A stretch of 64,000 nucleotides of DNA from Bolinopsis microptera (GCF_026151205.1 NC_087080.1:12013837-12077836); one strand, 5' to 3'; positions 1 to 12,796 are shown, numbered from the stretch's first letter. Numbers and translations are program-made. Notes: a model not told the origin generated them from the letters alone.

Positions 1-1854
1 ACTAGCTCACTAACTCCCCATAAAGCGCACACACTGCACACTAGTGTGTTGCAGTCCAGATATATCTTATTACATTTTATTTTAAAGTTATTTCCTAACA
101 ACACAACAGGGAACCTTGTCCATTTCAGCCGTGTTATTTCTCAGAAAACCCCTCAATCTGACGAAGATAATCAGCCAGTCCAATAAGATTAAACAGTAAA
201 TTTCAGCTGCTAATTTACCCGGATAATAACAAGGATTTACCTCTCAGATACCCCTCTATTAACAGAGTCACATTGTGCAGGTTGTCTCTGTTAAACACAT
301 CCCACACGGTTACTATACTCTCTGTATACTCCTGTATACTCCTGTATACTCCTGTATACTCCTGTATACTCCTGTATACTCCTGTATACTCCTGTATACT
401 CCTGTATACTCCTGTATACTCCTGTATACTCCTGTATACTCCTGTATACTCCTGTATACTCCTGTATACTCCTGTATACTCCTGTATACTCCTGTATACT
501 CCTGTATACTCCTATATACTCCTGTATACTCCTGTATACTCCTGTATACTCCTGTATACTCCTGTATACTCCTGTATACTCCTGTATACTCCTGTATACT
601 CCTGTATACTCCTGTATACTCCTGTATACTCCTGTATACTCCTGTATACTCCTGTATACTCTCTGTACAAGGTCCTACTGATATTACAATAAACACTATA
701 AATATAGTGTATTTATTACGTCAACTATCACACATTGACACGACTCTCTAAGAGAGAGTACTACAACACAAAGGACCTTAGTGCGACAAAGTGCGACAAA
801 GGGGGGTATTAGCTGGGAACTTGTCCGACACTGCGCCACAGTCATAAAGCGTGAAAGTAGCTGCGTATTTTCAGAACTAGTTTCAGGGACTTTGTTGAGG
901 TATATACAATCAATTTTCAACGATATAATAGTAATATTATATAGTACTATGTGAACTGAAACTGTTTCATATAATTCCTTGTATATTAAAGATCTAGTAG
1001 GACTCCAAAGATGGCTCCTTAGATGGCTCCTTAGATGGTGTAAGTATTGCACAACCTTCTCGCACGTTTCATTTCTCTTTGCGAAATGCATAAACATGAG
1101 AGTGAGGAATGACAAAGAAATTTCTAACTTTTAACATTTTAGATGACGCAAGATTTAAATAATAGCTCGAAAGTTTGAAGAACAAGAATCCTACGTCTTG
1201 AGTTTCTCTTTCTATCTGATAGTGTGATTGCTAAGTTAAGATAACCTTACAGAGAGCAGTGACAAGTGAGTGTATTGGAATTTGGAGGAAGTAACAGAGG
1301 ATAATAACCCACTTCTCTAAAGTTACACCTGCTCATTCCTCTCCTCTTTACATTGCAAGATCTTTACACTTTCTCCCTGCTCTTTTCTCTATTTAACTCT
1401 ACTTTCTGCAAGATCTTTACACGAGTTCATTTTTCTCTTTTACACGATTTTATGGCGAATTTCTCTTGCAATCTTACAGTCATTTTATTGAAATTAACAT
1501 GTAATCAATTATAATTATTGTAATTAACATGATACACACGGTACTTGTTTAATAAGTTCTACCATAATAAAGTATTATTTTAAGTTAAATACATCAATAT
1601 TAAGATAGATTAAAACTTATACTCCCTTGGGATAATCCCAATTATGTATATCTGAAATTAATTCATTTGTTCCTAAGCTCAAATACTTATAATATTCAGA
1701 ATTACTGTTTGAAGAACCTCAAATTTAAAATAGCGGAACTTAAGTTTTTTAGTGCATACACACAATCTTATCTTCTCAACGATACACAGGTAATAATATA
1801 CCCTAATTAAACAGCTGATTACAAGTAAGATTAGTAAGCTAATTACTTAATTAC
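1..1854. other. Intronic left edge, no exon seen
   Basis: The myosin IX gene on the minus strand has its fifth coding exon ending with a donor site at 1854, so this stretch should be inside its next intron. The following motor exon, which would carry the P-loop (GESGxGKT), is not found in either strand here. Apart from the 10-bp minisatellite the sequence is AT-rich and without a convincing reading frame. The longer open frames inside the minisatellite are repeat artefacts. Confidence 0.7.
322..662. repeat. 10-bp minisatellite (CTGTATACTC)n
   Basis: About 34 nearly perfect head-to-tail copies of CTGTATACTC, with one visible variant unit (CTATATACTC) near 511-520. The unit contains the self-complementary hexamer GTATAC, so each strand can fold back on itself. 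Because 10 is not a multiple of three, all frames stay open and give periodic Y/S/C/I/L/T/P peptides that are not genes. It lies in the inferred myosin IX intron. Confidence 0.97.
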
Positions 1855-4199
1855 CTGGTTCTGTCTCTTGTGGAGCATATTTCTGAGAGCCTCGTTAGCC
1901 ACAGCGAATATGTGGGGAGGCATTTCATCTCTCCTCTTGTTGTTGTACTTCAAAACCAAGTCCACGTTGTAGATGGGTAGGTCTTTGAAAGGGTTCACCT
2001 GTTAAGTGTAATTTAAATTATTGTGCAAAAGAGCGAGAGATAATATCCCTAAAAAGAGAAGATTCAAAGATTCATTGTTAGTAATAGTGGGCGGGGCTCA
2101 TCAAAGTTGAGACCATTAGAACAAGCTCAGCGCAAACCCTCCACGGTGCATTATTAGTGACATACAATGTACACTGCATTATTAGTGACATACAATTTAC
2201 ACTGCATTATTAGTGACATACAATGTACACTGCATTATTAGTGACATACAATGTACACTGCATTATTAGTGACATAAAATGTACACTGCATTATTAGTGA
2301 CATACAATGTACAATGCATTATTAGTGACATACAATGTACGCTGTATTATTAGTGACATACAATTTACACTGCATTATTAGTGACATACAATGTACACTG
2401 CATTATTAGTGACATACAATGTACACTGCATTATTAGTGACATACAATGTACACTGTATTATTAGTCAGTAGGAATGCACAATTATATTATCATGGTTTA
2501 CAACACACAACCATGATTACAAGCACAAATTAGCAGTTGTGAGATTTTTGGTAGCTTTGCGCAAAGTATATAATAAAATATAAGTTTATGTTTACAATAT
2601 CACTATATATTATATCAGTATCACCTTTATATGTAATGTAGTTATCTAATAAGAATTAAGCAGGGTGTACAGCAGTGCACTGTGTCCAATAGATATTTAA
2701 CATATTTGCGGACATGTCGCCATTAATTCATTATATTATGAATTATCTAAATTACCTACAACCACCTACACCCTGCACAAACAGATTAATATCCAAACAT
2801 TTCTCACTCAGCTAGGTAATAAACTTCTAAAAATAACCCTGTAAATTAAATAAAATACTCTAGAATGACACGTACTGCAATCAAGATGGAGTTAACATAA
2901 GTGTAGATGATGTCCTTCTCGAAGCGAGTCCCAAGTGAAGAGAGAAGGTTCTGCTCGGTGAGGGTGGAGAGTTGACAGAGATCATCGGGAGCATCACGCT
3001 GCTTGGAGTTCAGCACATCTCTTATGGAGGACAAATCCTCTGTACGGTGCACCCATTGTGTTGTTTTAACCGAGTTTACCTGGGATTTTAGAGACAATTT
3101 GAAAATTGTTGTATGACTTTATTTACTTACCTTAGCAGCTGTTTAATTTCGATTACTAGGTGAAATCACTAGACATACATCTTAAACCATGAGACTAGTC
3201 ACTTATCTAGCTAAATTATAACTATTAAAGTATCTGTAATCTGAGTTACATTATTAAAGTATCTGATAGCCGACACTGTAGCACAAATAAAAAACTCCAC
3301 CCACCTTTCTTCTCAAGTAAAAGTTCTTGTGCGAGCTCTCGCTATTCCACTTTGTCTGCAGTTCCAAAGGATGTTCCTGAGCATTTAACCTGCGTTCTCT
3401 TTGTACTTTATTCTCCTCGACCTGTACAGTTTAATCATCATTATATATCTGTGAAACCTGGAATTCTAACTGTCCATAAATTCGCACTATTTTAAAGCTT
3501 TAAATCAGAGAGAACATGACCAGTAAAACTCAAAAATTTTTAAAATCGAAAGATTGAACAAATCCTGCCAAGTTTTAACAAAATTTATTTGATATTAAGT
3601 AACATTCATTACCTCGGCTAGTTGGAATTCTGCTGCCTGATCAGTGATACCAAATTTATCAAGGGCTTTCTGAACTACTTCCGCGCTTGTCGTGGATTTG
3701 ATACAGAATATGCTGGCATACGGAGTTGTTTTGTGCAGAGATCCAGAATAAACCTGCAAAGTTACTAGTTATAGTTAACAGTGACACCAGTCAGCAAATA
3801 GGAAGATAAACTAGGAATGTCTTCCCCAAAGATACATTATCATTGATCATTAATTCTACTGCATCAATCAATTGATAAATTCTTCAGAATTTCAATTTTC
3901 TCAAACAATGGTGTGGGTTATGGGGGGGGGGGGGGAGGGCATAGTAGATCAAATCAAAAATAGACTATGTCAATTAATCCTTAATATCACTACACAGCAC
4001 CTGATAGGAGTGATTTAATTTTGTTATTAAAATTGCAAGATTTACATGATGTGCAGCAACAGACCTTTAAGTTTTGAGGTGTGAAGGGGTCCTGATTATT
4101 GGGTAGAAATGTAGGAGAAGTATGGGCTGGTCGGCTACTGATGGGCACTTTATCAGATCGTGCAGGAGATCTTACACCGGCTGGTTGAACACATTTCAT
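1855..4199 (-). CDS. MYO9: Class IX myosin, N-terminal part (RA domain and start of motor)
   Basis: Five minus-strand exons join in phase 0: 4065-4199, 3613-3753, 3305-3421, 2876-3079 and 1855-1998, giving 247 aa; the gene continues off the left edge. Each exon has GT/AG borders. The start ATG (4197-4199) has an in-frame TAG two codons upstream. Residues 1-45 are a Ser/Pro-rich leader. About 46-131 resemble a Ras-association domain (TTSAEVVQKALDKFGI). From about 160 the myosin motor begins: DDLCQLSTLTEQNLL, DIIYTYVNSILIAVNPF, LPIYNVDLVLKYN, EMPPHIFAVANEAL. RA domain plus motor and the LTEQNLL / LPIYN wording match class IX myosins, single-headed actin motors that normally end in a RhoGAP domain acting on Rho. 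The P-loop, IQ, C1 and RhoGAP parts lie outside the window. Intron 4 holds a 28-bp minisatellite. Confidence 0.9.
2148..2466. repeat. 28-bp minisatellite in myosin IX intron 4
   Basis: About eleven tandem copies of a 28-bp unit (GCATTATTAGTGACATACAA followed by TGTACACT), with scattered single-base variants such as AATTTACACT and GTACGCTGTATT. It lies wholly within the intron between exons 2876-3079 and 1855-1998. Confidence 0.95.
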
Positions 4200-5187
4200 T
4201 TTCTACATCTGTCATAGTTCTATCAACATCCTAAGTGAGTTGGTTTAATAAAGTTCATAGTAAGAGGTCATACCAGCTACATCCTTAAACAGTTAAATTT
4301 ATAACACCCTTGACAGATTTATTGGCTTTTAAATCTTGCTGCATGAGCAAAATAGCAATTAGCAATAAGCAACCAGGATTTCAGCCAGATTTAAGATCGT
4401 GCCAGAAATTTAAAGACGAAGCCATAAATATAAAACGGATCGAGGTAGAGATTTAGAAGAGTGGGCTGGAGATTAGTTAGGCCAGAAGTTGATGACAGAG
4501 TAAGGAAATGGGTACAAGTCTCGGGAAAGCGGATCATCTCAGCCATGACCTGCAGTTGTGCTGGGTAGATGTGATAAAGATAAGCCTGGTTGTCTGTCTC
4601 TACAATTAATAACATTAGCTTTAGCTGCCGCCAGGTGGCCTTAATATGGCCCAAACCCATGGCCATATAGTTTTTGAGCTTGCAGACTTACTGATGAGTC
4701 TGACAGTGGCATTATGATGATAAATTGAATGAAATCGTCATGCACACGTATGAACTATGAATGTTCTATTTTTAATTGATTGAAATAACATTAGTTGTTT
4801 TCATGATATTTGCTGTTTTACTTTACTTAAGAACCTGTGAGCCTCTGTACAGACCTATCACCTAGCTAGCAGATTATTATTATTAAATCTAAAAAAGCTA
4901 ATAATTTAATAAATTATTAACAGGCCCCTTAACGTGGGCAATAATATATAGCTAGCAGAGAAAATTGAAAGAAACTAGACCATTTTCCAATAGTTAAAAT
5001 TGTAAGGTATGATTACATTTGATACCCAAATTTCATTCATAAGATATCCTTATGTTACTTATATACTTGATTGTTCCAAATCACATGAACATGGTATGGG
5101 CATCGTCGACATATAATAGAATGTAACATTTAACAAAAACCTAAAAGGCTAAATGGAAATAACACGACTGTTCCTAGCATCTGTGCT
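4200..5187. other. Upstream region of myosin IX, nothing else supported
   Basis: This stretch lies immediately 5' of the myosin IX start codon and should contain its 5'UTR and promoter. I see no clear TATA box or initiator. A 91-codon minus-strand open frame at 4391-4666 has no recognisable domain and no convincing splice context, so it is not annotated as a gene. Confidence 0.4.
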
Positions 5188-5296
5188 TAATTGACGATGT
5201 CAATTCATGGCAGCTCGGCGCGGCACAGTAGCGCATCTCGCTGTGAGAAGCCTTATTAAGTGCGCGGCGCGGCACAGTAACGCATCGCGCTACAAC
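5188..5296 (+). repeat. GC-rich terminal-module repeat (solo copy)
   Basis: A short copy of the module pair that also marks both ends of block A. It opens with TTGACGATGTCAATTC, runs through GCGCGGCACAGTAGCGCATCTCGC, and closes with a second version ending CGCATCGCGCTACAA. Similar compact copies lie at 20513-20637 (+), 20196-20349 (-) and 19742-19824 (-). No coding capacity. Confidence 0.75.
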
Positions 5297-5639
5297 ATCT
5301 GTGCTACAAAACAGACGATTTGTAGGTGTTTAGACAACAATTATATTGTAAGCATTTTATATCACACAAAACATCATGGCTCTTTTAGGGCGCATCATTC
5401 AGTACAAATTGGAAAGAAACATAAGTCAAAAATGTATATTTTAAGTGACATTGAAGTATGCTGAAAAATCTGTTGAATTATGAATTATCCATCAAGGATT
5501 GTTTTTATTAATCCTTGGCAGTTAAAATATGACAATTCATCATAAAATATTATATTGAAAATAGTATCTAGTATATGGGAAGCTTATCTATAGAGCCCGA
5601 CTCTCATCAATCCTTACTTTACCTGTGGACCCCTTGTCA

Positions 5640-5702
5640 TACGTTGTATGACCCGCCGCGCTCTCCCTGTATCACTATAGTGAAGCGACCGTGGGGGTCA
5701 CC
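5640..5702 (+). repeat. Module gamma (CATACGTTGTATGACC ... GGGGGTCACC)
   Basis: A short repeat beginning with the near-palindrome CATACGTTGTATG and ending GTGAAGCGACCGTGGGGGTC. Fuller copies at 19528-19639 (+) and 43273-43372 (-) contain the hairpin CCGCGCAC-GA-GTGCGCGG. It directly abuts the left end of block A. Confidence 0.7.
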
Positions 5703-6682
5703 TTGATTCACGATGTCAATCCTTCGCATCTCGCCGATCTGCATACGGATTGATGCATTCCAACAAGACACGCGCCAAAGACGCGCAGTTTACTGAGTGA
5801 TGCCACCGATTTCTTTGGACACATTGATGTCATTATAATTTAGCGTGACCGGTAATAGTCTGTAAATCAGAAGGAGACAACACATGTATAAATTACTAAA
5901 AAAGGAGTATCAGTTTACAGGATTGACTTCGAATAGATGTTAGATAGGAGATTAATAACTCTCGTGCCAACTTTAGAGACGGTAACCACATTAAACTGAT
6001 TGGGCGACATCTGTCCGACTCAGAAAATAGGTTATTCGGACAATAGTTTATTCGTATCCTACTGTACGATTTTCTTGAAACTTTCCATTAAGTATGATGG
6101 TTTGAGGACGGATAATCTGTGTAAGTTTGAGCGAGTTTCTATGTGCCAAATTTGAGATATCACTTCAAACACAAGGAAATAGTGCTGTCAGACAGATGTC
6201 CTGTTACCTAAATTGAAATGGCGTGTGAATTATTCATTATCATATTAAATCATGACCTATATCTCCTCCGTATAAGTTTTCCTAATCAAATCGTCGTTTA
6301 CACACGAGACTGCGAGACAATTAAACTTATGTAGGTTAGTATGATATCTAGAGTTGAAATTTCTGCATCCACACGTGTTGATAGATCCAACGAAATAACA
6401 AAATATACAGATATACAATTAGTGAACTGACAAATAATCCAATGGGTGAACATAACTTGGACAACACAGACACGTAGCAAACTTTTCTTTTACCACAAAC
6501 TTTTCGAGCAACAGAATTTAACTTCCCGGTTCATATGCAGTGTTGCTGGTCATTTAATTTTATTCCCATGTGTAGCAATGTCACGGTCGTGTTTTACCCA
6601 GGTGTATCTATCACTCAGAATTTACTTTTTATTACATCTAAATAATTTATCTAAGAAAATGTGAATCATACTTATACCGATC

Positions 6683-8130
6683 TTAGTAACCCAACGGATT
6701 AAACCATGTTGAGTGAATGAGAAAGATATAGTGTCTTGCTAACACACCCATACCACTAGCATTGGCGTGAATATCCCACTTCTTCGATTCTAGACTATAC
6801 TTAGGAAATAACTGGTAGTTCCTGTCGCCCCATGAACTAAGGAAACTACTAAAGACATCAAGGTAAAATAATTTAAATTTGGAACAAAGACTAAAGAGTA
6901 ATTTGTTCATAGAGACCACATTTTGTTCTCCTTTGAGCCTTTGGGGGTTACCGTTAGCAGGTATAGGGAGAAGGGACTGGACAAAGATATTTGCTGAGGG
7001 AGCTAAGGATTTAATTTTGGACATAAAGTTCTGCAGAGGGCTTTTAAGGTGTATAATGCCAGTCTGACAGTATCGTATGTCGTTAGTTCCTACACACACA
7101 AACAGTTTCTTAATCTCTAAATCAGGGTGGTCTCACAAATTGCTCGATTAAGTGTAATACAGCATCAATCTTGCGACCACCCTTATATATTATACTTATA
7201 GCGACTTTGAAAACTGTCTGTTCACCCTTGGTGGGTTTTTATATTTCCAGTCGCTCGAAGTATCTCCAGCGAGGAGTATGATCTTCTTCTTAGGGGGGCT
7301 AACGGGAGGCCGGTGTTAGGAGGGGGAGGATGATGAGGACGGGTAGAAGGATGATGAGGAGAAGGACGAGAAGAGGTAGGAGTGGTGTGGGTCAGTTAGG
7401 TTCCTAAAGGAAAGACTGTATCTAACACCACCCGGAGGAATTCTATGCAGTAGTCTGGATTGACAACCAGACTTCATGATATTGAGAGACTGGTCTGTCG
7501 CTGGCACAGATAATTCTGGGGAAGAAGGGGTACCTTTCCTGCCTGTAGGGTTGTTGTCGTTCCTTATAAAGTCCAGTGTTCTTGCTGCACCGAACGACAC
7601 CGTACAAATGTCACTGTCCTGATCAATCAATGGTTCGTTGTCGTCATGGTAGTTCAGGTTAGCTCCTTTACAGGACATACATCTGACAAGACAGGCTGTC
7701 ATGTTTCCAGAGGTGGCCTTATTGCTGTTAACAAGGTTCATCAGTTCGACAATTTTGGGGAACTCGTTGATCGGCTCGGGCTAGTTGACCACCCTTCCCT
7801 ACTTATACGAATCATTGCGGGGACTCAGCCACAAGGTCTTTACTTTCTTTACTGTTGTGCGGTCTTCATCGTTATAAGTTCTTTCATTACCCCATCAACC
7901 AGGGGCTCTGGAAGGTCAAGCTAGACGTGTTTCACAAGATCCGAAAAATGCTTAGGCTCAGGAGAAGTTGACGGTGATATAGGTTTGGGAGTGAGAAAGG
8001 ACTCTGTAGAGGGAGTGGTAAGGGGTTCTGTCGGATGATCTTCCAGAAGGATTTCAATGGCATCTTTGAAGTCTTCTTCATTGTCATTAATGAGGGAGAG
8101 AATGTGATTTTTTCTGCTCTTGAAAGGCAC
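6683..8130 (-). pseudogene. Decayed retroelement-type ORF: AlkB-like dioxygenase plus SGNH hydrolase
   Basis: Reading the minus strand across several stops and frameshifts gives one modular protein. The N-terminal part (8130-7921) begins MPFKSRKNHILSLIND. An AlkB-like 2OG-Fe(II) oxygenase region follows: KTLWLSPRNDSYK, EFPKIVELMNLV, then the HxD metal site in NYHDDNEPL (His codon near 7646), CTVSFGAARTLDF, and the distal HRIPPGGVRYSLSFR (His near 7445). After a Ser/Pro-rich linker comes an SGNH/GDSL-type esterase: KKKIILLAGDTSSDW, FVCVGTNDIRY, and a C-terminal DIHANASGMGVLARHY. SGNH esterases are known in ORF1 proteins of some non-LTR retrotransposons, and AlkB-like domains occur in some viral and transposon proteins; their combination here is an inference. 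In-frame stops and frameshifts between domains show it is inactive. It is absent from the right copy of block A. Confidence 0.7.
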
Positions 8131-9308
8131 TGAGAAGAAATTCAGTGATGAAGGTAGGTAGAAGTGGGGTTGGGTTAGCTTGCATCAATGGACAAAGTTA
8201 CACCAAATGATCAGGATGGCAATCAGGGTACTAGGCAGCAGTCATCAGACATTCCCCGTAAAATGGAATGTAACGGCCTGAAAATAGAGACGGCAGAGGG
8301 GAGTTAAACTTGTCTGCGGGTAAATTAAGTACCAATAAAGATCAGAGGGAGAGAATGGATCAATGATAACAATTTAAAGTTATAAGGTAAAATGTGAATC
8401 TAAAATGGACTATATTCAATTACTAGCCTGATTGAGAAGTTTAGGACTCCAGACAAGCGGGGGGATGCTAGGAGAGCTGCCGCTGCCTACCCTTTATGCA
8501 AATTTCACAACCCCGGGACTTCGGCTGGCTTTTACTCTGACATCGGCTGACTTCCATTGCCATAGTTTTTAAATTATGTTTCTGATCGAAGCTGCAATGA
8601 TGCTAATAGATTTGATACAGCTCAGCAGTCACTGTCTTCAAATAAAGAATGTTCCAGTTCTGCAGTCTCAAATGTTTTCGCCCAGCTTTTCTTTTCATCG
8701 TGGTTATAGAAGACAGACCTGAAAAATACTTGTATTATGATAATATAGGTAATATGCCCAGAATGAGTAAAATTGTATTATCGGCAAATTTACTTATGTG
8801 AAAACTCCAAACAGAGTTTTCAGAAGTAACCGCACACGAGCAACTGCACGTAATTCGTGTGGAAATATGTAACTCATTTAACGAAGTCAGTTAAATGAAC
8901 CTACCTTATTTACCGATGGCAATTTTTTTGCTTGTGATGAAGTAGTCCTCTCAATATATGTATGTAATTTGTTAAAAGAGTAGGATTGTAGACTGTAGTC
9001 ATAGTCCATGTATAGCGACGGTAGTTTACCAGCAGCTCCCTGTACAAACAGAAATATGGTTGTTATATAATACTACTTGTTAAATTATTGAGTACAATGC
9101 AGGAATACACTAACGTGTCTTATATTAACACCTAATAGACGTATAATATGTACTCATAAACAATGATAGTCCCAATTGTTTGTAATTGCTTATAATTTAA
9201 ACCTTCTTATTAACTCATTTTGATGACTGTGTCTGACCTAAAATTGCACGAGAAATAGATAAAATTATGCGTCAGACAGGGCTCGACCAGGATACCGGCG
9301 CAGCCGGA

Positions 9309-9677
9309 ATTTTTAAAAAGAATCTCAACACTTATTTACTTCGGACATTCCAACAGCCACATTGTTACACAAGTGTGTAACCAGCCAATTGCAGGAAGCC
9401 GAAGGATTCAATTATACGTTAGGCCAGTGACGGTTAAGGTAGTGTGTACCGTACTTTCTTCGCCCGAGACTTTGCTGCAATGGGCAGCTCCTCATTTAAC
9501 CCTCACACCCGATTTCTCGAGTATTTGGCTGAGTGGACCGGGGGGCTGCATAGACCACTCAGGATCCTTAGCTGAGCGTCGACGACGCTCACCCCACGGC
9601 TAGTGACAGAGTCGGGAATCGAACCTGGTACCTCAAGCAATACCAGGCCCGGATTAACCAACTGAGCCACTAAGGCC
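9309..9677 (-). mobile_element. tRNA-derived SINE
   Basis: On the minus strand there is a tRNA-like head with a pol III A box TGGCTCAGTTGG (9658-9669) and a perfect B box GGTTCGATTCC (9615-9625), about 32 bases apart. A tRNA-unrelated body runs to an A/T-rich end (TTCTTTTTAAAAATT). The tRNA cloverleaf is degenerate. The right copy of block A has an uninterrupted CCGGAATACCGGCTGG at the same place (near 53427), so this is an insertion younger than the duplication. Ends are approximate and no clean target duplication is seen. Confidence 0.75.
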
Positions 9678-9679
9678 GG

Positions 9680-9760
9680 TATTCGGCAATTTTGTACCGG
9701 TACCGGCCGGGATTTTGGTTTTAGCCGGGATTTTAGCCGGGATTTTTCCAAAATAAATTC
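9680..9760. repeat. Low-complexity CCGG/GGGATTTT patch
   Basis: A short run of overlapping CCGGTACCGGCCGGGATTTT-like words, shared with 53440-53500 in the right copy. A related patch rich in CCCGG/CCGG lies at 12905-13020. No function is evident. Confidence 0.6.
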
Positions 9761-10155
9761 AGTTTTTTTTTCAACGTAAATTTGAGTCCAAAATTCGCAA
9801 ATCTGTTAACATTTTCCTAAAAAATTTTGATGAAATCATCGAACAATGGAGACTGGAGTCAATCTAGATTTAAAATAATCATGGGTTTCATGACGTCGAT
9901 TTTATATTTTCGTTTACGGATAATGGAAAATGCTAGAAATATGACTCATGACTTAATTATTGTGACTAAGTGTCACGGCTCACGGTCTTGTGTTACCGAG
10001 GGACAAGTAAAACAGAGTTCTCCGGGTAAATAAAGCATTAATAAATGCTATTCAGTATTCAGTATTCACCCTATTTAATTATTCAGGTAAGGTTATTTAA
10101 ATTGTAAAGTATAAAGCTCCAACGTCAAACTCCATGTTCAATTAAATTAGTTTAA

Positions 10156-12796
10156 GGACACGTTCATTTGAGTTTGAGAATATTGGTAAATATAAGTGAC
10201 CCTATTAAAAGGCACAGTGTAGTTGACTTTGTCACACTATGAAATAACACAAACCCTTGATGGTTAGGATAATCGTCTCATCCTCTAGGCTAGCTTTGTC
10301 ACTTAACCATATCTTAATCAGGTGATAAGATATCGCTTAAATACGGCCGGCACGGAAATGGTTACATTGTCACATTATAAACATGTGACGGAGTAAATAT
10401 GGACCCCTTGCTGCCGTTTTTGACCAAATTTTTGAGTGTCCAATTGATTGGATGGGTACATATAACCATTACCTACATATTTGAAGACTTTTTTTCGTTA
10501 GATGGTGCACTCAGGTTTACTCTGTCACACATTTAAGAAAACATTTGAACAATGTTTAGGGCACCCTGATAAGCAATGCTGAGTAGTGTAGGTTTATTTG
10601 ATGCCCTGGAAGTGCTAGGAATTGTTATTATATCATATAGTCGTAAGGAATTAAAACACAGAAGGCACAAACAAGTTTACTTTGTCACATAATCTTGATG
10701 ATATCTGAACATGTGTGAAATTGAACAAATAATGATATACCAGCTTAAACCCCTTATATTATGTACTATGGATCAAACAACACTGCTAGTACCACGCACA
10801 AGTCACATAAATCATTATCCGGTGGTAATATGTTAACAGTGAAACTGTTAACAGTGAAACAGTTAAACTGAGTGGAGTTGGGTTAGAAACATATAAGAGA
10901 TACGATGATTTAACTTGTAGAAGCTTTCAATAAACATGTGTTAATCGTCGTCAGCTGAATGTGATGAGGTGGACAATGCTTATATGTGATTGAGTGGTGT
11001 CAGGGATGGAGGGTGGGGGAGGTGTGGGTGGGAAAGTGAAAATTACATTACAATGTCAATAAAAATTTAGTCTTCTGTTGAGGTTGAGAAGGAAATGCCA
11101 GCTGGTCTGGACTTTAGGGATTTGGCAATTTTAGGAAGGATGGGGTCCCATATGTTAACAGTCCCATAATATGTTAACAGTGTCACAATTAAACTACCGC
11201 AACATGGTCAAAAATAGGGTAATTTCGTCACAACAAAATTATTATAATTCTGTTAGCTCCTTGCTGGCAAAATAACTAGTTGATTGATGATAAAGTTACA
11301 TAGTATTCTAATAGAGGTATAGCTCTTCAAAATAGGGGCAAGACATGTACATGTTTACTTTGTTACATCAGTAATTATTATAAGAGTAATAATCATCAGA
11401 TTAACCGATCTTTTTCGTAGTTTGGATCGATTGATATAGGCATTAAAGCATACTACGCCAATTTTAACACACTATCTTGATATTGTTGGGGCAGGGACAG
11501 TTATTTTGTCACATTTTCAGCGTCTTTGACAAATTAATCTAAAATTGTTAAACTTGAGCTCTGATGTTCTGGACAATATTCTACCAATCGTTTCTGAAAG
11601 AATGTTGAATTCTAATAGAGTTATAGATCTTCAAAACAGAGGCAAGACATGTTACTTTGTTTGTTGTGGCAGGAAAAGTTAATTTTGTCACATTTTAGTG
11701 ACTTTGAAAAATGTAACCTAAAATTGTTAAACTTGAGCTCTGATGTTCTGGACAATATTCTACCGATTGATTTCTGAAAGAATGTTGAATTCTAATAGAG
11801 TCAAAGAATATATAGATCTTCAAAATAGGGACAAGACATGTTTACTTTGTCACATCAGTTATTATGAGAGTTATTATAACAGACTATTTCATTCTATAAT
11901 CATTGTTTTTAACCTATTTACGATTTCGTATCATTTTTTGTGACAATGTAAACATCAACTGATCTTAACTGATCAACTACATTGTCATCATGTAAAGTTT
12001 TCCCGCCTTTCAAACCAAAATCAGTTATAAATAATTCGCCCAAAATTTAAAATTCCATATATTGTGACAGAATTGACCTCATTTCCAATAACCAAGTGCA
12101 GTTATTATGACAGACTATTTCATTCTATAATCATTGTTTTTAACCTATTTACCTATTTTTGTGACAATGTAAACATCAACTGATCTTAACTTGCATCAAC
12201 TACATTGTCATCATGTAAAGTTTTCCCGCCTTTCAAACCAAAATCAGATATAAATAATTCGCCCAAAATTTAAAATTCCATATATTGTGACAGAATTAAC
12301 CTCATTTCCCAATAACCAAGTGCCTGTATTAGCTAACTATTCGACACAACATATTTTACGGCTATGATTGGTAGATCAACTATCAAATAATGAGTTAAAA
12401 GGTTTTTGAGGACACCTCACAATAGAATAGAGGTATGGTATTCTGAGTGTGACAAAGTTACCCTAATATTGCCTTGTAACCGTTCGATCCGTGCCCTTTA
12501 ACCAATGTTGTGTCATAATTGTTAGATTAACCTAATCTACTATATTTCAGACCAAGGAATGATAATTAGACAACTGCAGTTAACTAAGTCACACAAAATG
12601 TGACATTTGAACCATTATAGTGCCTAACAACAATAGATTTTCTTTCTGAGCAGTGCATATGGGAGTATTGGGTTACCTCGCTAATGTTCAGAACTTCTGA
12701 ACGTGCTAGGTTAATAGATGTCAAAATTAAGCCACTATCGTCGAAAACGCTATCATTTTTGTTTACCAATATCCTCAAACTCATATGAACGTGTCC
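10156..12796. mobile_element. 2.64-kb non-autonomous DNA transposon with TTAA target duplication
   Basis: The element starts GGACACGTTCATTTGAGTTT and ends with the inverted counterpart ACTCATATGAACGTGTCC, giving imperfect terminal inverted repeats of about 35 bp. It is flanked on both sides by TTAA (10152-10155 and 12797-12800). The right block A copy has the uninterrupted site GTTTAAGTAACC (near 53860) with a single TTAA, which proves the insertion. TTAA duplication is the hallmark of piggyBac-type transposition. No transposase ORF is present; the longest frames are 66 codons. Inside are two tandem duplications (11530-11640 with 11710-11830, and 11870-12060 with 12105-12300) and many copies of a TTTGTCACA-like word. 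Confidence 0.9.

Noticed and set aside
273-751. Open frames of 127-158 codons on both strands
   Set aside because: They are produced by a 10-bp tandem repeat without stops and give purely periodic peptides; no start context or homology.
7646-7924. Plus-strand 92-codon frame
   Set aside because: It is the opposite strand of the AlkB-like pseudogene, which has recognisable motifs; this frame has none.
9604-9675. Possible functional tRNA gene
   Set aside because: A and B boxes are good, but the cloverleaf is degenerate and the sequence continues into a SINE body inserted in a repeat.
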